Assembly: GCA_964035575.1 (NCBI GenBank) | Contig: OZ037917.1 | Span: 434,001 to 498,000, forward strand | Source of the DNA: Rhynchopus sp. YZ270_cl-10 | Taxonomy: Eukaryota; Euglenozoa; Diplonemea; Diplonemida; Diplonemidae | Reading direction: 5' to 3' | DNA: 64,000 nucleotides | In this document: positions 19,143-29,482 of the stretch, one piece after another | Position numbering within the stretch: the first letter of the stretch is position 1 | Layout of the letters: every line of letters starts with the position of its first letter | Notes under the pieces: generated by a model | Seen by the model: the letters and a program-made list of their open reading frames with translations, nothing else | Told to the model about the DNA's origin: nothing | The model's database searches: none | Program-made: the position numbers and the translations under genes

Positions 19143-20334
19143 AGGGGATACGACTCCAGCCATTTTGGCTGGGACCAAACGCACGGAAAATTCATTTGGC
19201 ATTATCTGGCCATCTCCAAGGCAACTGCGGGTGAAAAACACCCTCAGAGTGGGTCACAGGGGGCCTGTGGGTCGAAAAACGACCCAGAAGCCACCCCAGA
19301 ATACAAAAAAATGGAAAAAAATAGTGAAAAAACGGCTTTTTTCACGTTTTGGCCACTTTGGGCAAAATAGCGATTTTTCGAGAAAAAAATCAAAAACCGG
19401 GATATTTTTTGACATCACAAAGCCTCCTTTGGCACAAATATACCCCAAAAGTGGCCTGTGAGTCCATTCCAACCTGTTTTGGACATATTTGACACTTTTG
19501 GAAGTGTTTTTTTGGTGTTTTTAGGTCAAAAAAATGCCCAAGACGTCCCCAAGACATCCCCAAGACACTTTGCACACCCCCTGTTACGGTCATATTTTTT
19601 TCGTTTTTTTGCCTGAAACCCCCAAAATACCCCTCCCGGACCCCACATAGTCCCGAATATCCATCACACACCCACTCAGAGTGAGTAGAAGCACCCCAAA
19701 AAAAATATTTTTTAAAGCCCTTCAACTTCAACATGGATGCTGCCGAAACTGAAGCACAATTTTAGGGCTTTAAAAAATATTTTTTTTGGGGTGCTTCTAC
19801 TCACTCTGAGTGGGTGTGTGATGGATATTCGGGACTATGTGGGGTCCGGGAGGGGTATTTTGGGGGTTTCAGGCAAAAAAACGAAAAAAATATGACCGTA
19901 ACAGGGGGTGTGCAAAGTGTCTTGGGGATGTCTTGGGGACGTCTTGGGCATTTTTTTGACCTAAAAACACCAAAAAAACACTTCCAAAAGTGTCAAATAT
20001 GTCCAAAACAGGTTGGAATGGACTCACAGGCCACTTTTGGGGTATATTTGTGCCAAAGGAGGCTTTGTGATGTCAAAAAATATCCCGGTTTTTGATTTTT
20101 TTCTCGAAAAATCGCTATTTTGCCCAAAGTGGCCAAAACGTGAAAAAAGCCGTTTTTTCACTATTTTTTTCCATTTTTTTGTATTCTGGGGTGGCTTCTG
20201 GGTCGTTTTTCGACCCACAGGCCCCCTGTGACCCACTCTGAGGGTGTTTTTCACCCGCAGTTGCCTTGGAGATGACCAGATAATGCCAAATGAATTTTCC
20301 GTGCGCAAAAAATGGCTGGAGTCGTACCCCCTAC
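19141..20334. repeat. Foldback 2, arms about 575 bp
   Basis: 19141-19721 pairs with 19764-20334 around a 42-base spacer. Outer arm ends read GTAGGGG, then TACGACTCCAGCCATTTT. Confidence 0.9.
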
Positions 20335-21371
20335 CCCCCCCCCCCCCCCCCCCTCCCCCGGATCACGTGTACAGTGCACCTGAGTTAGCGAGGTGCCTGG
20401 GGGGGGGGGGCTTTTTTTTTTGAGGTTTTAGTGCCATTTTTTAGTCAAAAAGAGATGGGTTTGGGTGTTTTTGTTCCTGATCGGGTGGGTGGTTGTGCTG
20501 ACCCCAGGATTTTGTTGTCTCTCTCTGGTCACGCATCATCGAGAAGAAGAAAAAAACGTCATAATTTTTTCGTGCTTTCAATAATTTTCAAAAGCCCAAT
20601 CGTGGCTGGGGGGGAGGACATAATTTTCCAAATTTTGCACCTTTTGTGGCGATGCAGTGCAACGCGATCAAGTGCGGTAAATTTTAATGCCCATTTTCAG
20701 CCACATCATTTCGTTTAAAAAAAAAGATGAACGGACCTTTCGAGACAACATACTTTTTCTGTAAATTATCACAGAGGGGGGGTAATATTTTCTTTTTCGT
20801 TTTTTTTTTATTGTAAAAAGTGGGATGAAAAATCATCTGAGAAACGAAAACAGAGAGAAGAAAAAAAACTTGAAAAAGAGACACATTTTTTTTTTTTGTT
20901 TCAATGCCTCAAAGATTGATCACACAGACACACACATACATTTTTTTTCTTTTTTTTTTTTTCGTGGGAAAAAAAGGAGTGAGTCTCTCTGCGCATCAAA
21001 GAAATCGGTAAAGATGACTCTAAGTCTGCTGTTTTTCGCGTACTTAGTCACCTTACAAAGAAAGAGAACCCTCAAAGAAATGGCACACACCTTCCCTGCA
21101 GGACACATGCAGCAACAAAGGAGAACTTGGCAATATTGTTTCATATACTAACTATTCTACTGAATAGATGGTATAATAGGGTGCACTAAATGTACCTAAG
21201 ATTGAATGTACTTAATCGATACATGTAAATCTGTTGCAAAGCTCTGCTGAGAGAGGATGTCTGATACGTATCATTGCCCGCCAGGAGAGAAAACGAATAT
21301 GCCTCATGTGCACAGTAACAGTCTCCCTAGCCCCCCCGACTAATGGTTTTCCTTCATAAGAATGGGTTCCC

Positions 21372-21455
21372 CTAATTTTGCCTGAAATTTTTGGTGGGGT
21401 TTTAGTGGGTGTTTAAATACTAAACTCCATCAAATATTTCAGGCAAAATCAGGTG
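21372..21455. repeat. Long hairpin, copy 1 of a pair
   Basis: TTTTGCCTGAAATTTTTGG pairs with a CAAATATTTCAGGCAAAAT arm; the loop side includes TTTAGTGGGTGTTTAAATAC. A sister hairpin with the same CCTGAAATTT and CAGGCAAAATCAGG ends lies at 23304-23371. Confidence 0.7.
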
Positions 21456-21556
21456 GAAGGTGTGCAAAAAGAAGAAAAATGAAAATAAAGAAAGTAAGAA
21501 GAATCAACGAAAACACAAGATGAGCGGAGCCTCGCGGCATAACACATCTATATAAA

Positions 21557-21616
21557 AGTGAAGTTATTGATGCAGGCACCTCCCGCTGACCCACGATGCC
21601 AGCTGGATGAAAGCAC
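21557..21616. repeat. Family C element
   Basis: Pattern GAAGTTATTGATGCAGGCAC, CTGACCCACGATGCCAGC, GGATGAAAGCAC. Copies at 22351-22419, 41174-41238 (inside BAP31 intron 2) and a shorter one at 43241-43282. Confidence 0.75.
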
Positions 21617-23303
21617 AATATAAAAAGAAAGGTTGAGGGGAAGCGCCTGACTATACTAAATAAGACGGATTTTGAGGTTTTTTTTTGGGGGGGCAATTTT
21701 TGGTGCCTTTTTTTGGACTCCAAATATACTCTTTGACTGTAATATTTTTTTTGTGATGTTTGTGCATTTTGAAAAGAGTGGAAAGGATGTACACACACAC
21801 ATATCACAGAATTCGGGAGGGTAAATATTGCTTCTCCACCGCCCTTGCGCTATGCCACCTTGGGGCAAAATGGGGATTCATGTATTCGCACTATGGGCGT
21901 TCAATAAAATAAAGAGAAAAGTTTGCAGGATGATCTTAAGCCTCTCGTGCTTCGTCACCTTGAAAAAAAAAATGTCGTTTTAAAAAAGGTGGAAAGATGA
22001 TCGGTGCCTCACGGGTACGCATCTAGGAAGCAAGAGAAGTGGGAGAGGGTGGGTAACGTGGTAACAAGAGGGGGAAAAAATACTGTCGCCACCTTAAAAA
22101 CAAAAACAAAAACACAAAAAAACACAAAAAAAAAAACATGTTATGGGGAACATGAATGCGTCTCACGCCTGCACATCTAATAAAAAAACTGATTATGAAA
22201 CCCCTAAGCTTATGTGTGCTTAGTCATTGCAAAACACAATGCGCCTTTCGTGCACATACATCTTGCGAGTTTCAACAGAAATGGAAAGAGTGTGTGATAA
22301 CGTGCAGACGCCTATAGTGGATGCAAGCCACGTTGCCCTATACGAAAAAAACTGTAGCTGTTGATGCAGGCACCTCCAACTGACCCACATACGATGCCAG
22401 CCATCCGGATGAAAGCACAGAAAAAAAAAAATGAAACAATGAACGAGAATGGCACCTCCCTCCCCCCGCCCACATCTCTCCAATCAAGGCAATCTGTTTT
22501 GGGGTAAAAGTATTTTTTTTTTTTTGTGGTCGCTGTTTGCGCGAACTTTCTTTTTGGTACCCAAAAAACGTAAAAATGGCAGTGCTCATCACGCTTACAT
22601 AAAAGAGATTAGAGACCTTGCTGCATCTGTTTCTTAGTTTAACTTTTTTGTAACTATCACCCTTAGTCCATGTACCCCTGCTGAGGCAGGATGGCTCATC
22701 TGGTTCTGTCTAAGGGTAGTTCTGGGATTGTGTCCCAGGGATCAAAATTCAAAAAAAAAAGAAATGAACTGTTGTCAAAAGAGACAGATTTTTCACAAAA
22801 AAAAAAGGGGGAGGGGATGGAATGAAAGTTGGAAGTGCAATAAATGTTTGTTCTTGTGTCGGCTACAGCGGGTGTGGGGTAGTATTTTACGAAGCAATAT
22901 TGAGAAAAAAGCAAAAAAAAAAATACCCCCACTGCCGATGCTCCACTATACAAAACGATGCAAAACCACAAAAAAAAAAATGCCAATATAGGAAAAGACG
23001 TCAACAAGGAAAATAAGAGAAGGAAAAAAAAATCAGATGAATCTAATCCTCTGCTCAGTCACCTTGAAATCAAAAGAAGAAAAAAGAAAAAGAAAAAGAA
23101 AAAGAAGAAGAAAAAAAAGAAAGCGGCAAAAATACTTCGGCAAAACTTCTCCATCACGATGTATCAACAAAACGCGAGAAAAAAAAATCCATTTTTTGGA
23201 GAAAATAAAAAAGGGACGAACTGCGAAAAAACGGCAGCAAAACCTTCGTGCCATCGTTTTCCACTTTGCTCCCCCCTTTTTTTTTTGAGCCAACCACTTG
23301 ATA

Positions 23304-23371
23304 TATTACCTGAAATTTAGTGGAGTTTGGTTTAAACACCACTAAACTCCACCAAAATTCCAGGCAAAATC
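23304..23371. repeat. Long hairpin, copy 2 of a pair
   Basis: CCTGAAATTTAGTGGAGTTT pairs with AAACTCCACCAAAATTCCAGG (the run split by one mismatch) around GGTTTAAACACCACT. Related to 21372-21455. Confidence 0.7.
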
Positions 23372-24259
23372 AGGGTAAAGATGAAAAATAGATCCTTTTT
23401 TTAGTTTTGGTTTACAGACGCGTTATGCCGATGCTGATATCACACACCATCCAATCATGAAAGAGAAATCTTGTTAACACACGTACCACCCTTATGCTTA
23501 GCTTTATCACGTACCAATTTATGGAAGGATGTCGTAATATACCCAAGGGAACAAGGTGAACCTAAGCCTTAGTGCTTTCAGTGACCAATAAAAAAGGTTA
23601 CAAGGATGCATGTTGCGTGCACATTGCAACCAAAAAAAGTTTTATCGCAAGGATAAAGAGAAAATGATATGCAACAGAGGCAAATAACACTACAGTACTC
23701 CTAAATTAGCGTACCGTAATGTGCAGTGCCCCTTTCGCCCCCAGTGTACGGGATGTACCCCAAAATGGAAGAAATGAACCGCAAAGGACAAAATAAAGTG
23801 TTGTTTTACACTCAAAACAACAAAAAAATATAACACATCGAAAACATCGAAAAACACAACGTGGCTGGAATGATATCCAGAGGGATAAAAAAAACAGTAA
23901 GCTCAAACAAGTTCAAGCTTTTGCTGACGATTATCCCTATACGAGCTGTCGCAAAGCATATTTCCTTTGTTAAAAAACTTGGAAAAATCATGAGCGACGG
24001 GGTTTGTTTCTTTCTTTCTTGGTTAATAATTGTGTATTATTCGACCGCATGCAAAATACTACAGAAGAGGGAGCTATCGCGGTGTCTTTGCGCAGCTATA
24101 TGTCATAAGAAGCAATGTTCTCTCGATCTATGCCAGCTTCGCAACGGGACGCTTGTGTCTACGTAAGGTGCGTGACAGAGCATGTGGAATGGCAATTTCG
24201 CTGCAAACAGTTGAGGGAATGTCAGCAGTGTAACGTTGTTGCTCACAGCTTGTGGGGGT

Positions 24260-25186
24260 CTACACCATGTGTACCGCCTGCTGTGCAGAGGGCCGCCTTG
24301 CAGCGTCATGCGAGAGCAGGCTTCTGATGCACTCTGCAAGCGGAAGGTTTTTCAAACAGTTCAGACGCTTGTCGCAGTTCTCAAGCATCTGCTTCTTCAG
24401 ACTCCTCATGCGCAGCACCCTCACCTCGCCACGAGGCGTGTAGACGTACACACCCACCACAGCCTGGTAAAGCGCCGCACCAGCACTGTACATGTCTGCC
24501 GCACGCAGCTCTGCAGAGCTCACAGACCCGCTCCCGAGGGCAGCGTGCACGCACTCCAAAGGCATGAAGGCCTCTGTCCCCTGTACACCAACCGCACGCA
24601 CAGGGCCTCGTGTGCTGCAGGCCAATCCAAAGTCAACCAGCTTCACCTGCAGGTCGTCTGTCACCATGATGTTGGTCGGCTTCACATCGCGGTGGGCTAT
24701 GCCCCTTCCGTGGATGTGCTCCAGGGCACGCATCACCTGCTGCGCAACACACACGGCATCAGCCTCCTCCAGTGCCCCGTGTGCCTGTACGTACTCGAGA
24801 AGGTTGCGGCCGTCGCACAGCTCCATCACAATGTAGACAGCGTCGTCGGTGCGGATCGTTTCGTGCACACGGATCACGTTCTTGTGGTCCAGCTTTGAGA
24901 GAAACGTACCTTCGGACAGGATGCCCTGTATCTGGGCCTCAGTCATGTCTAATGTGTCAATGCGCTTTGCCGCCATGAGAGGTGCCTCAGCACCCATAGG
25001 CCTGCAGCGGTACACATGCCCAAAGCTGCCCCTGCCGAGCAGACCGGGCTCGCGGTCGGCGCTGTCTGGCACTATCTCGTACTTGCCGGCAATGTCCATG
25101 GGAAGCAGGTCGTTGAAGTTGTCGCACGACACCATGCTCATGAAGGACGACGACGACCCTGAGGCAGAGTACCCACACAGATGCAT
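24260..25186 (-). CDS. Ser/Thr protein kinase
   Basis: 308 residues, single exon, essentially a bare kinase domain. Subdomain I is GRGSFGHVY, the ATP lysine is in AAKRI, the catalytic loop is HRDVKPTN and the magnesium loop is DFGLA. The activation segment ends in MPLE, in place of the usual APE, and subdomain IX is ADMYSAG. All catalytic residues are therefore present. The Ser-rich N-terminal 40 residues have no domain. The ATG is 9 nt after a CAACGCAG acceptor-like site; the upstream in-frame part is untranslated-looking (CA repeats). It sits between hydrolases H4 and H5 with no obvious functional link. Group unclear: NEK-like or CAMK-like features are both weak. Confidence 0.85.
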   Translation of the reverse strand: MHLCGYSASGSSSSFMSMVSCDNFNDLLPMDIAGKYEIVPDSADREPGLLGRGSFGHVYRCRPMGAEAPLMAAKRIDTLDMTEAQIQGILSEGTFLSKLDHKNVIRVHETIRTDDAVYIVMELCDGRNLLEYVQAHGALEEADAVCVAQQVMRALEHIHGRGIAHRDVKPTNIMVTDDLQVKLVDFGLACSTRGPVRAVGVQGTEAFMPLECVHAALGSGSVSSAELRAADMYSAGAALYQAVVGVYVYTPRGEVRVLRMRSLKKQMLENCDKRLNCLKNLPLAECIRSLLSHDAARRPSAQQAVHMV

Positions 25187-25401
25187 CGTGGCGGCCTGCG
25201 TTGTGTAATTGTTTTGTGTGTGGTCTGTGGTTATTGTGTGATGTGTGGGTAGGTGTGGGTGGGCAGGAGCCTGACATAAAATCACAACACAACACACATC
25301 TCTATCGTTGGTAGCAAAAAAAGCAAGAAAAGGTAGCCTCTAAAAAAACAACACAGAACAACACACGTGTGTAGACCATTTTTATCGCGTGGGCGAAGAG
25401 C

Positions 25402-27006
25402 TCACACCACGGAGACGGACTCTATATTCAATGTTGCGTTGGCAAAGTTGAGTTCGACTTCAAGGGTGGGGGCGTCACTTGCGCTTTTGTAGAGCGCGTT
25501 GAACAGATTCATGCCGAGCATGAGGGACTCGCCTGCTTCTATGTCTCTGCAGGCTGCGTGGAAGGTGAGGGGGTCAAGCTTGTACGACGACGACGGCGTG
25601 TAGTCGTATACGTTCATCGGGCCGTGCGTGAGGAGCGCCGCCTTCTGTGCTCCAAAGAAGTTCTTCGGCTGGACGGTCCAGAGGTAGCTCATGATCTGGA
25701 ACTGGACACCGTTCGCCACGGCGTGGAGGCCAGAGACGTTGAAGTTCCCGCAGATGCGTGTCTTCAGTGCAAAGGGCTCGGTCATGAACACAATCTCCTT
25801 TGTGGTGTTGATCTTGAGCACATCAATGCTGTGGATGTAGAACGGACGCTCCGCCGCATTCGCAACAGGGATGCCGCACCCCATCTCCGTCTCGTTCGTG
25901 AAGCCAATCTTCTTTGTCCCGCTCGAAACGGATGACTCTGAAAGCGCACCAAACTGGCCCGATCCAACCGCCATTTGAAACTCACGCACCTTATACCCCT
26001 CTTCAGGCTTGATCGGCGGCCACGTGCTGTAGGTCGACCTCGTGTAGACAGGCTTCCCAGGGATAAGCGGGTTGTGGTGGTCCGAGAGCGAGACCTCGAC
26101 AATGGGCATCTCCTCGACCTTGTTCTGCACGCCCTTGAGGAAGCGGTCGAGCCACTCGTAGCAGGCATCCCAGATGTAGTTGTCGACGGGGAAGAGCCCT
26201 GTGCCGTCTGCCTCTGCGTGCGTGCCTTGGGCGAGGAAGAGCTTCTTGGGGCCGGTCAGCTTCTTCCAGTAGTCAAGCTGGAAGTTGGAGTGGAGCATGT
26301 TGTCCTCGAATTGGTTTGACATCAAGACTGCGGTGTTGAAGGCGTTGAGCTTGTCGATGTGTGCGAGTGGTGCACGCGTGGCACTCCACTCCATGGTTGC
26401 GTTGATGTTTTTGTGCTGCATCATGTTTGCCACCATCTCTGTGATCACGGGGCTCTCCTTTCCGGTCTTTTTGCCGATCTCCACGAGAAGCGAGGAGAAG
26501 AAGAGCGACGGCGAGAAGTTCCACCACAACGCGTCCACCAGCGACGCCCACCCGCTGAAGGCGAACACCGCCTTGATGCGCACATCCTCACACGCCGCCA
26601 TCAGCGACACACCTGCACCATACGAGATCCCCCCTGCTGCGACAGCAGAAGCATTCAACACATCACCCCAATGCTGCATCGCCCAGCTGATCACCTCTGA
26701 GTGATCACGCGTATCATTTGGCCCTGCGGTGCCGATCTCGCCTTGCGACGTAAAGAACCCACGGGCCTCATACTCAACAGCGATGTAACCCTTTTCTGCC
26801 ATTTGCTTCGCAGGGTAGACATACTCAAAGGACGGCAGCCCCCATGAGTTGACCATGACCACCAATGGGAAGGGTCCTTGCGCATCAGCAGGCTCATAGG
26901 AATTGGCAGTCAGCTCCGTACCATCAAAGGAACGGATACGGTGAACTGCGAACTTCACGTCCCCCACCGCCACCGCCACAAAGCTAGCTAAGAGGAGAAC
27001 CCGCAT
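25402..27006 (-). CDS. Secreted alpha/beta hydrolase, S15/CocE type (H5)
   Basis: 534 residues, shortest of the six. The signal peptide is MRVLLLASFVAVAVG. The nucleophile elbow is GGISYGAG, the acid segment is SNQFEDNMLHS and the base segment is QGTHAEADG. The first in-frame ATG consistent with the signal peptide is 14 nt after a CACCAACAG acceptor-like site; the longer frame reads back through a family E repeat and is rejected. It shares a 153 bp identical block with H4 and about 97 percent identity over the following 145 bp, while its N- and C-terminal thirds are clearly diverged. Confidence 0.85.
   Translation of the reverse strand: MRVLLLASFVAVAVGDVKFAVHRIRSFDGTELTANSYEPADAQGPFPLVVMVNSWGLPSFEYVYPAKQMAEKGYIAVEYEARGFFTSQGEIGTAGPNDTRDHSEVISWAMQHWGDVLNASAVAAGGISYGAGVSLMAACEDVRIKAVFAFSGWASLVDALWWNFSPSLFFSSLLVEIGKKTGKESPVITEMVANMMQHKNINATMEWSATRAPLAHIDKLNAFNTAVLMSNQFEDNMLHSNFQLDYWKKLTGPKKLFLAQGTHAEADGTGLFPVDNYIWDACYEWLDRFLKGVQNKVEEMPIVEVSLSDHHNPLIPGKPVYTRSTYSTWPPIKPEEGYKVREFQMAVGSGQFGALSESSVSSGTKKIGFTNETEMGCGIPVANAAERPFYIHSIDVLKINTTKEIVFMTEPFALKTRICGNFNVSGLHAVANGVQFQIMSYLWTVQPKNFFGAQKAALLTHGPMNVYDYTPSSSYKLDPLTFHAACRDIEAGESLMLGMNLFNALYKSASDAPTLEVELNFANATLNIESVSVV
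26009..26161. other. Gene-conversion block shared with H4
   Basis: Identical to 16538-16690 over 153 bp, with near identity extending to about 26306. Confidence 0.9.
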
Positions 27007-27078
27007 AAGGAGACTGTCCTCTGTTGGTGTGTGTGTGTGGGGGGGTTTGGGTGCAAATGATTTGATTCGAAAAGACGT

Positions 27079-27190
27079 AGAGTCAAAATACAAAGCCCTC
27101 TCATGAACTGTGTACCTTTGGTATGACCGGCTGTACCGGGGGGGTGGACACCCCAACCATGCAGGATTACAATGCATTTCGTTTACATCT
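27079..27190. repeat. Family E element, long copy
   Basis: Short core: AAATACAAAGCCCTCTC then AACTGTGTACC. Long form adds GGTATGACCGGCTGTACCGG, a GTGGACACCCCAACCATGCA block and a TTTACATCTG end. Copies: 49119-49234 (long, starting within 10 nt of the LRR gene stop codon), 40391-40485 (long, diverged), and short ones at 8848-8884, 27199-27230 and 59540-59579. Confidence 0.8.
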
Positions 27191-29482
27191 GAAAGAAATT
27201 TTTGAAATACAGCCCTCTCACAGTGTAAATAAGAGTGAAAAGGTGATGAGATATGAACCGAAGACTCTGTGCTTAGTTACCTTTTGATACACTATATATC
27301 GGTAGTGTTCAGCATTGCGATTCGCGGCAAATTCAAGGGTGTTGGTGGATAATGTCATTTCCTCATCCTAAGTTCGTAATTTTTGGTGCAGCGGAGTAGT
27401 GTTCGAGTATGAGAAGGGAGAGAGAAAAAAATAGAGGGGAGGAAGAGGTGATCTTTCGTGAGGGAATAAGAGAGAGAGAGCCATTTGCCCAGTTGCGGGG
27501 CTTTTTTTTTTTTTTGGTGGAAACGTTGAAGAGGGGGTGGATGGGAGGGAGGGGTGAACAAAATACAAAGATTTTTTTCTCCTGGGATTTCGCTCGTTGC
27601 TCTGAAATCATTGGATATACGATTTTTTCACACAATTTATTAATCCGAAAGTGCAAAAAAACAGGCCGCAGACCCATGATTCAGAGAGAAGTTGAAAGTA
27701 CAAATACCCCGTTGAACAAACAATACTGTATTTCTTCGATACGAAAAAGTGTTGATAGTGTATCAACGGCAAAATAATCCAAACGCGGTGAGTGTAGAGA
27801 GAAAGAAAGAAGAGAGTAATGAGTGACAAACCCTGTTCCTGCGGCATTTTTTTCATAATTGGTGTGTTCATTGAGGAAAGGAGAACTCAAATTTTCATTT
27901 GAATTCACGATTCTTCACAACAATATGGTATAGACGGCGCAAAGTTGTGAACCTTCGTGAAAATTTTTTGTGAAGAGTTGTGACGTCCGATACCCCCCGG
28001 AACACACCATAATAATAATAATAAAAATGAAGTTGAACAATGAAAGCAACACCATTCTTCTCCCTCTCTACGAGTACGCAGGACACTAAAAATCCTTGAG
28101 ACACTGAAGCTAAGGAGTTTTTTTTGTTTGCATTTTCCAGAAGCATTCACACGTGGGAAATTGCAAATAAAAATGGGGGGGTGGACACAAAAAAATATAC
28201 GCAAAAAAATGTTTATAAGATGAACCCAAGCCTCTCATGCTTAGTCATCTTTAAAAAAAGTGAGGGGGTGGGGCGGGCTTACCAAAAACTGCTGTGAACA
28301 AAACCCAGTTTTTGATGTGCACGACCCAATCGTACGGTTGGCGCATGGTTTTTGAACGAACTTTGAGAGAATGAAAGACGCCTTTGATGCGTACATCTCA
28401 GTTCAAAATCACTGGACCAACAGAGGTTATCAAAAAAAGAAAAAGAAAAAGAAAAGTTGAAAGTGCAAACACCTCACCGTTCATCGGCATACACAGACAC
28501 TTGGCTAAAAATAAAAAATTATTTTTGAAGAAAAAAAAAATACTAATTAACTATGGTGTTCCTGACCCTCCCTCCGCTATTTTCGTAGCACCATTTGGTG
28601 CTTTTTTGGAGTAAAATCGAACACCATAATACGTTGTAAAGCGGCACAGGCACTTGGCAAAATCCTCATCTACAAGACAAAGGCTCTCGGGTATGCGTGT
28701 CCGCAAAAGAAAAAGGGAGAAGAGGTTGGCAAGACAAACCTAAGCCTCTCACACTTTGGTCACCTCGCAAAGGAATGAAGGTAAAATACAAACGTCACGA
28801 CCTGACACTCAAGAATACAACTTAAAAAAGAAAGGGCTGATGATGGTATCACAATGTAGCTCAGTTTTAATCGTGCGTTCAAAAAAAAGGGGGGGATATT
28901 TCCATATACAGGGGCTTGAAAGATACGTTTCAAAGGGGGTAGTTGGGAGTGTGCTTCGCATGTCGCTGAAGACACGTTGAAGACTGTAAGTAAAAAAAAA
29001 AATCGTCGACATTTTTTTCTCTGCGAGGAAAAAAAAAAGAGAATTCCTCCCCCGAGTAGGGGGATCGGACGGAAAAATAAAAGGGGGGGGTAGGGACGAA
29101 ACACAGAAACATGAAATATTCACATTTTCGTGTTTCAAAACAGAAATCTTCCATTACCTCACCACGTTACTGTCTGACTTTGCTTTCATACGAAAAAGAA
29201 AAAATAAAGAGAGAAAACTTGCAAGATGAATATCTACACACATCTTTCAAAAGAGGAAACGAAGATAGGTCACACACGGACACACACATGCACCTTTACT
29301 ATTATGTTGATAAATTGCTGGAGTAGTGCAGTTGCCTCGGTTTGTGTTGCCACAGTTTGTGTAAATCTCCATTTTCTTCATTTTCCTCAAATCTCAAAAA
29401 AAAAAAAAAAAAAAAAAAAAAAACACGCTTTGAGCAACTCAGTGGTAGGGGTCTGGATAAATCTCAAAATTAGGGGGGAACC
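27191..29482. other. Intergenic H6-H5, hairpin-rich
   Basis: 2.3 kb without a supported gene. Contents: short family E (27199-27230), family A (27253, 28217, 28730), a family F-like element (28374-28399), a family D element (29316-29373) and a 29398-29423 A run near the H6 stop. Confidence 0.5.
29316..29373. repeat. Family D element
   Basis: Pattern GGAGTAGTGCAGTTGCCTCG, GTTGCCACAGTT, AAATCTCCA. Copies at 56521-56576 (inside the acyl-CoA dehydrogenase intron) and 58979-59033. Copies 1 and 3 also share TGATAAATTG before the element. Confidence 0.8.

Larger units (their letters stand above)
17837..20411. mobile_element. Composite of two foldback elements
   Basis: Two long palindromes lie side by side (17907-19095 and 19141-20334), separated by a 46-base G run and bounded outside by G or C runs. 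The outermost flanks carry AGGCACCTCGCTA at 17855-17867 and its complement at 20386-20398, and ACGTGTACAGTG in direct orientation at 17881 and 20365. No transposase is encoded; open frames in the arms are mirror images and look non-coding. The two palindromes share motifs such as GGAATGGACTCACAGG and CCTAAAAACACCAAAAAA, so they belong to one family. Confidence 0.8.
20412..24259. other. Gene-free spacer with hairpin elements
   Basis: 3.8 kb without a supported gene. It holds family A copies (21011, 21927, 23031, 23552), family C copies (21557-21616, 22351-22419), family F-like hairpins (21994-22024, 22153-22179, 22241-22266, 23601-23629) and two related long hairpins (21372-21455 and 23304-23371). 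Short plus-strand ORFs here have low-complexity composition. Confidence 0.55.

Noticed and set aside
18131-20308. ORFs of 70-135 codons in the foldback arms
   Set aside because: The same translation appears on both arms as expected of a palindrome; composition follows T/A-rich repeats.
24030-24233. Plus-strand ORFs just past the kinase stop codon
   Set aside because: Short, no domain, no acceptor-like site, wrong direction for the cluster.
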